Positions 61,675-64,000 of a DNA stretch of 64,000 nt are shown here, piece after piece. Location of the stretch: positions 2,542,001 to 2,606,000 of the forward strand of contig NZ_CP109965.1 of NCBI RefSeq assembly GCF_026725475.1, given 5' to 3'. The notes beneath the pieces were generated by a model. It saw nothing but the letters and a program-made list of their open reading frames with translations. It searched no databases and was not told the origin of the DNA. The translations under genes were made by a program, and so were the position numbers. This DNA comes from Catenovulum adriaticum. GTDB lineage: Bacteria; Pseudomonadota; Gammaproteobacteria; Enterobacterales; Alteromonadaceae. The number at the start of each line of letters is the position of its first letter. The first letter of the stretch is position 1.

Positions 61675-62112
61675 ATGAGCAAGAAAAATAAAAAACCACA
61701 TCAGGTTAACTATTATTCACTAATAAATGGTGGTGTAGCAGTACTGCCAAACGCTGTTTTAGAAAACTATCGGTATTTAAAATTAACGCCTTGCGCAAAG
61801 GTATTGCTAAATTATCTTGCTGCGCAGTACCGTGGTTACAACAATGGGGATCTTTGCGCCACTTTATCTATATTGCGTAAAAAAGGGTTTAATAGCCAAG
61901 ATACCATCACCCGTTCGATCAAAATGCTTGAAGAGCAAGAGCTCATCGTTCGTACCAAACAAGGTGGCAAACATTACCGGACCGGCCAGAACCTACCTAA
62001 TTTATACGCCATTGCTTGGCAACCCATTGATGAGTGCGGAGGCAAGCTTGATGTAATGCCTACAATCAAACCTCATATCAACTTCTTAGCTGAATATAAA
62101 AATGTTGCTTGA
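61675..62112 (+). CDS. Replication-type helix-turn-helix protein
   Basis: A 145-residue protein with a winged-helix (HTH_36-like) region in residues about 38-105. It includes LKLTPCAKVLLNYLAAQYRG, SILRKKGFNSQDTITRSIKM and LEEQELIVRTKQGGKHYRTG. This layout is typical of phage and plasmid replication-initiation or O-like proteins and of plasmid helix-turn-helix regulators. It follows a 126-base gap with a hairpin. Just downstream lies a block of short repeats (62119-62250) that it may bind. Its exact role is inferred. Confidence 0.6.
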   Translation: MSKKNKKPHQVNYYSLINGGVAVLPNAVLENYRYLKLTPCAKVLLNYLAAQYRGYNNGDLCATLSILRKKGFNSQDTITRSIKMLEEQELIVRTKQGGKHYRTGQNLPNLYAIAWQPIDECGGKLDVMPTIKPHINFLAEYKNVA

Positions 62113-62118
62113 ACCGCT

Positions 62119-62250
62119 TGTCGGACGCTGGCTACACCGATGAACGGACGCTGGCGAATAAATTTCAATCAATTTAGTAAAGCCACACACCGATAATCGG
62201 TCAGCTATAGAGTGATAAAATGCCGACCAGAATCCGATAGTCGGACAGCT
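62119..62250. repeat. Short repeat block after the HTH gene of element 3
   Basis: CGGACGCTGGC occurs at 62122-62132 and 62145-62155. CCGATAATCGGTCAGCT (62190-62206) and CCGATAGTCGGACAGCT (62234-62250) are two 17-base copies differing at 2 bases, each with a palindromic CCGAT-A-TCGG-like core. It lies between convergent genes, so it could be an origin or a binding-site cluster. Confidence 0.55.
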
Positions 62251-62312
62251 TTAATTATTACCATACAATCACATAATCCAAAAGCCTGCTAGCTGTTACT
62301 AGAAATCAATAT

Positions 62313-63752
62313 TTAAGTATAGTGGTGGATATAATCATCAATCTTTTTCAGTAGCTCTGTTAAACTCGAAATGTCCAGCTTTTTGTCAAAGCGTTTAATT
62401 TCAGCTAGTAACGATAACCGAATTATCTTAAACGGTTTAATTGATTTCGCATTTCGGCCAGAAAACCTTCTGGAATTTTTAAAAGTCACCATGAGCCAAC
62501 CATCCATCAACCTGAGATTATTGGCTTCATTTTCAAATTTTGCGGTTAATGAATTCAATATTTTTTCATAATCCGCTCGTTCAAACCGGTCAGCTGTATA
62601 TGAAAAATCTTGATCGCTAGTGACTTCTTTATCTTCCCTATAAGCAGAAGTATTAAAATGTGACTTTTGATTGTCAGCTGGCTTATCGCTGTTTGCTCTG
62701 GCGCCAGAGTCATTTTCTTTTGGGGTATGAGCAAACTTTTCAGCTATACCGCCGGTGTGTTGTTTATAACGATAACCATCTTGCTCAGGTAACTTTTTCT
62801 GTTTAACACTTGTATCTGAATATGTTGAACTTTTCTCGCTTGAACCATATCGGTTATGTGTCTCTGACTGATCTTCTATCACGCTATCTTTACTTATAGT
62901 TTCATCAATATTGCAGATAATATTATCATTCAAGCTCTGTGAATAGCTTACTTCGTAAGGCGTAACTTCATTGACATAATATCTGCTTTTTTGACCATCC
63001 GGCGTGCTATTGTAACCATAGCGATAAGTTTGATATTTTTCGATGTACAAAGCTTCCAGTTCGTCTAATTCTTCGACATCACAACTTTTAATTAAATGGT
63101 ATGTAAAAAAACGTTCAGCCCTGTCGTTCCAGTCCTTTTGCATTTGAGTATTATGATGCTTATTGCTTTTTAGCTCGTAAAAATGCTTTCTAACCCGCCC
63201 TCCAACATCAACTGATTGACCTATGTAAGTTGCAAACTCCTTTGAGTAAATACAATAAATTCCGCATACCCCGCGATTATCTTTGATAAATTTATCGAGC
63301 GACTTAGTTGCAAAAGCTTTATTGGTGATAGGGTGTTTTGCTTTATTATTGGCAGGTTTTAAAACTGGTGTTAAAGTTTTGGTTTGCCTAATAGGAGTTT
63401 TAGCTGAACGGGACGATTGTTGTGCCTTTGGTATCTCAATGGGGTTTATAGAGAGTTTAACTTCAACCTTTAGGTAAGGAAAAACACCTTCAACTTTATG
63501 AATAACACCATAAACAGTTTCACCTGTTGCTTCTTGACATGTGACCCAATCAATAGCTTCATCCGGTAAAAAGCCAATTAAAACCCGTCCAGAATTAGTT
63601 TTGATGTTTTTTAACAAACCATCGGTTTGATTTTCTACGATATAAACTCGAGTGCCTTTTTTGTACTTGGCTTTCAGGGTTTCAGTTTGAATTAGTTCTT
63701 TACTATAGCACCAGTCTATTCCGTCAATAGCAGCTTTAATTTCAATATCCAT
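62313..63752 (-). CDS. GIY-YIG nuclease-domain protein with HIRAN-like N-terminus
   Basis: A 479-residue protein in three parts. Residues about 30-105 (GTRVYIVENQTDGLLKNIKT, GRVLIGFLPDEAIDWV) resemble a HIRAN-like DNA-binding fold. Residues about 160-255 are a GIY-YIG nuclease domain with GVCGIYCIYS, ATYIGQSVDVGGRVRKHF and the Glu/Asn positions ELEALYIEKYQT and YGYNSTPDG. Residues 256-395 are low-complexity and polar; residues 395-479 form a basic C-terminal domain (NSRRFSGRNAKSIKPFKIIR). It is leftward, 2 bases after the partial gene at the window edge. The role is unknown: nuclease, homing or defence functions are all possible. Confidence 0.7.
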   Translation of the reverse strand: MDIEIKAAIDGIDWCYSKELIQTETLKAKYKKGTRVYIVENQTDGLLKNIKTNSGRVLIGFLPDEAIDWVTCQEATGETVYGVIHKVEGVFPYLKVEVKLSINPIEIPKAQQSSRSAKTPIRQTKTLTPVLKPANNKAKHPITNKAFATKSLDKFIKDNRGVCGIYCIYSKEFATYIGQSVDVGGRVRKHFYELKSNKHHNTQMQKDWNDRAERFFTYHLIKSCDVEELDELEALYIEKYQTYRYGYNSTPDGQKSRYYVNEVTPYEVSYSQSLNDNIICNIDETISKDSVIEDQSETHNRYGSSEKSSTYSDTSVKQKKLPEQDGYRYKQHTGGIAEKFAHTPKENDSGARANSDKPADNQKSHFNTSAYREDKEVTSDQDFSYTADRFERADYEKILNSLTAKFENEANNLRLMDGWLMVTFKNSRRFSGRNAKSIKPFKIIRLSLLAEIKRFDKKLDISSLTELLKKIDDYIHHYT

Positions 63753-63754
63753 GA

Positions 63755-64000
63755 CTAATCGATATGCCCCGCCAATAGCACTAACTTTCTATAGTCGTCC
63801 CAAAGCCAAATTTTGTAGTTATTCGGCTGATTATTAACCCCATCAAAAATTTTTTGAACTGAACGTTGTATTTCAGTGAGCACGGTTGCTGGATTGCTTT
63901 CAACTTTAAACCGGCAATATCCTAATTCTTCACAAATATCATCCAACTCATTACGTAAATCTCTAGTATGATAAACAGATACTTCATGGATGAACTGAAT
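63755..64000 (-). CDS. Unknown protein, 5' end beyond the window
   Basis: A leftward frame that is open to the right edge of the window (visible part about 81 residues). It reads FIHEVSVYHTRDLRNELDDI then CEELGYCRFKVESNPATVL, with a Trp-rich end YKIWLWDDYRKLVLLAGHID. The start codon lies outside; the in-frame TTG at 63944-63946 is not needed as a start. It ends 2 bases before the GIY-YIG gene, so both form one transcript. No family recognised. Confidence 0.55.
   Translation of the reverse strand: MQFIHEVSVYHTRDLRNELDDICEELGYCRFKVESNPATVLTEIQRSVQKIFDGVNNQPNNYKIWLWDDYRKLVLLAGHID

Larger units (their letters stand above)
59202..64000. mobile_element. Element 3: second P4-like element (partial, continues beyond window)
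   Basis: It begins after the degenerate att core with a P4-type integrase, then AlpA, a winged-helix-like gene, a replication-type HTH gene, a short repeat block and two leftward genes (GIY-YIG protein and a partial frame). The gene order int-alpA-wHTH parallels element 2. Its right end and any further att site are outside the window. Confidence 0.7.

Noticed and set aside
42289..64000. A complete prophage
   Set aside because: Only integration, replication and regulatory genes are seen; there are no capsid, tail, terminase or lysis genes in any of the three elements.

Overview
The window looks like chromosomal DNA from a marine, AT-rich gammaproteobacterium of the Alteromonadales type. I base this on the gene families present (YejABEF, YbaM, SapC, ZigA-DUF1826-DUF2796, ChrR-type ECF sigma pair, PdhR-aceEF, MutH, RlmA, a one-piece tmRNA) and on PdhR-, MetJ- and Zur-type operators of the gammaproteobacterial form. 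A Catenovulum-like member of the Alteromonadaceae is plausible, but the genus is a guess.

Bases 1 to about 41900 are ordinary core genome. In order: the pyruvate dehydrogenase operon read leftwards (pdhR, aceE, and aceF cut by the window edge), a class V aminotransferase, a PEP-CTERM-like exported protein, metK with tandem Met boxes, sprT, a SapC-family gene, rlmA, mutH, an HDOD gene and pabA. Next comes a zinc-starvation operon (Zur box, zigA, DUF1826, DUF2796) that ends in a broken zur fragment. It is followed by the yejABEF peptide importer, a diguanylate cyclase, a PstS-like/outer-membrane pair, trpS, a chemoreceptor, yjbQ-cheX, DUF1289, OsmC, a trans-sulfuration PLP enzyme, an ECF sigma/ChrR anti-sigma pair, ComFB, ybaM (not in the supplied predictions because it is short), a TonB receptor, a YgiQ radical SAM protein and a secreted reprolysin-like protease.

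From ssrA (tmRNA, 41921-42287) to the right edge the DNA is accessory: a tandem array of three integrative elements at the 3' end of ssrA. Element 1 (about 42289-49676) lies between two perfect 29-bp att copies. It carries a P2 gpA-type HUH replication initiator, an excisionase, a tyrosine integrase and cargo: a divergent two-helix membrane/zinc-ribbon protein and a three-gene TIGR04255/HTH/unknown cassette. Element 2 (about 49677-59201) has a P4-type integrase, a DUF6387-like gene, AlpA, a winged-helix-like gene, a TOPRIM-DUF927 primase-helicase, a 1.38 kb non-coding block and a serine recombinase. Element 3 (59202 to the edge) has a second P4-type integrase, AlpA, small regulators and a GIY-YIG protein.

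The most striking observation is in element 1. In the integrated state the replication initiator has no usable start codon on the left: its reading frame is open from inside ssrA through attL to 42581 with no ATG, GTG, TTG or CTG. At the other end of the element, just before attR, a GTG (49624) and an ATG (49633) lie in exactly the same frame relative to the 29-bp att core. Excision and circularisation would therefore join start codon, att core and body into one gene of about 630 codons, placed 10 bases after the last cargo gene. This reads as a rep gene that is complete only in the circular form.

Element 2 contains a second unusual structure. Its presumptive origin is a mirror-symmetric array of 9-bp GTCCCCAGT iterons around an AT-rich centre near 57003, followed by six 49-bp tandem units, four of which hold a clear hairpin. 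I found no CRISPR array, transposase or virion structural gene.
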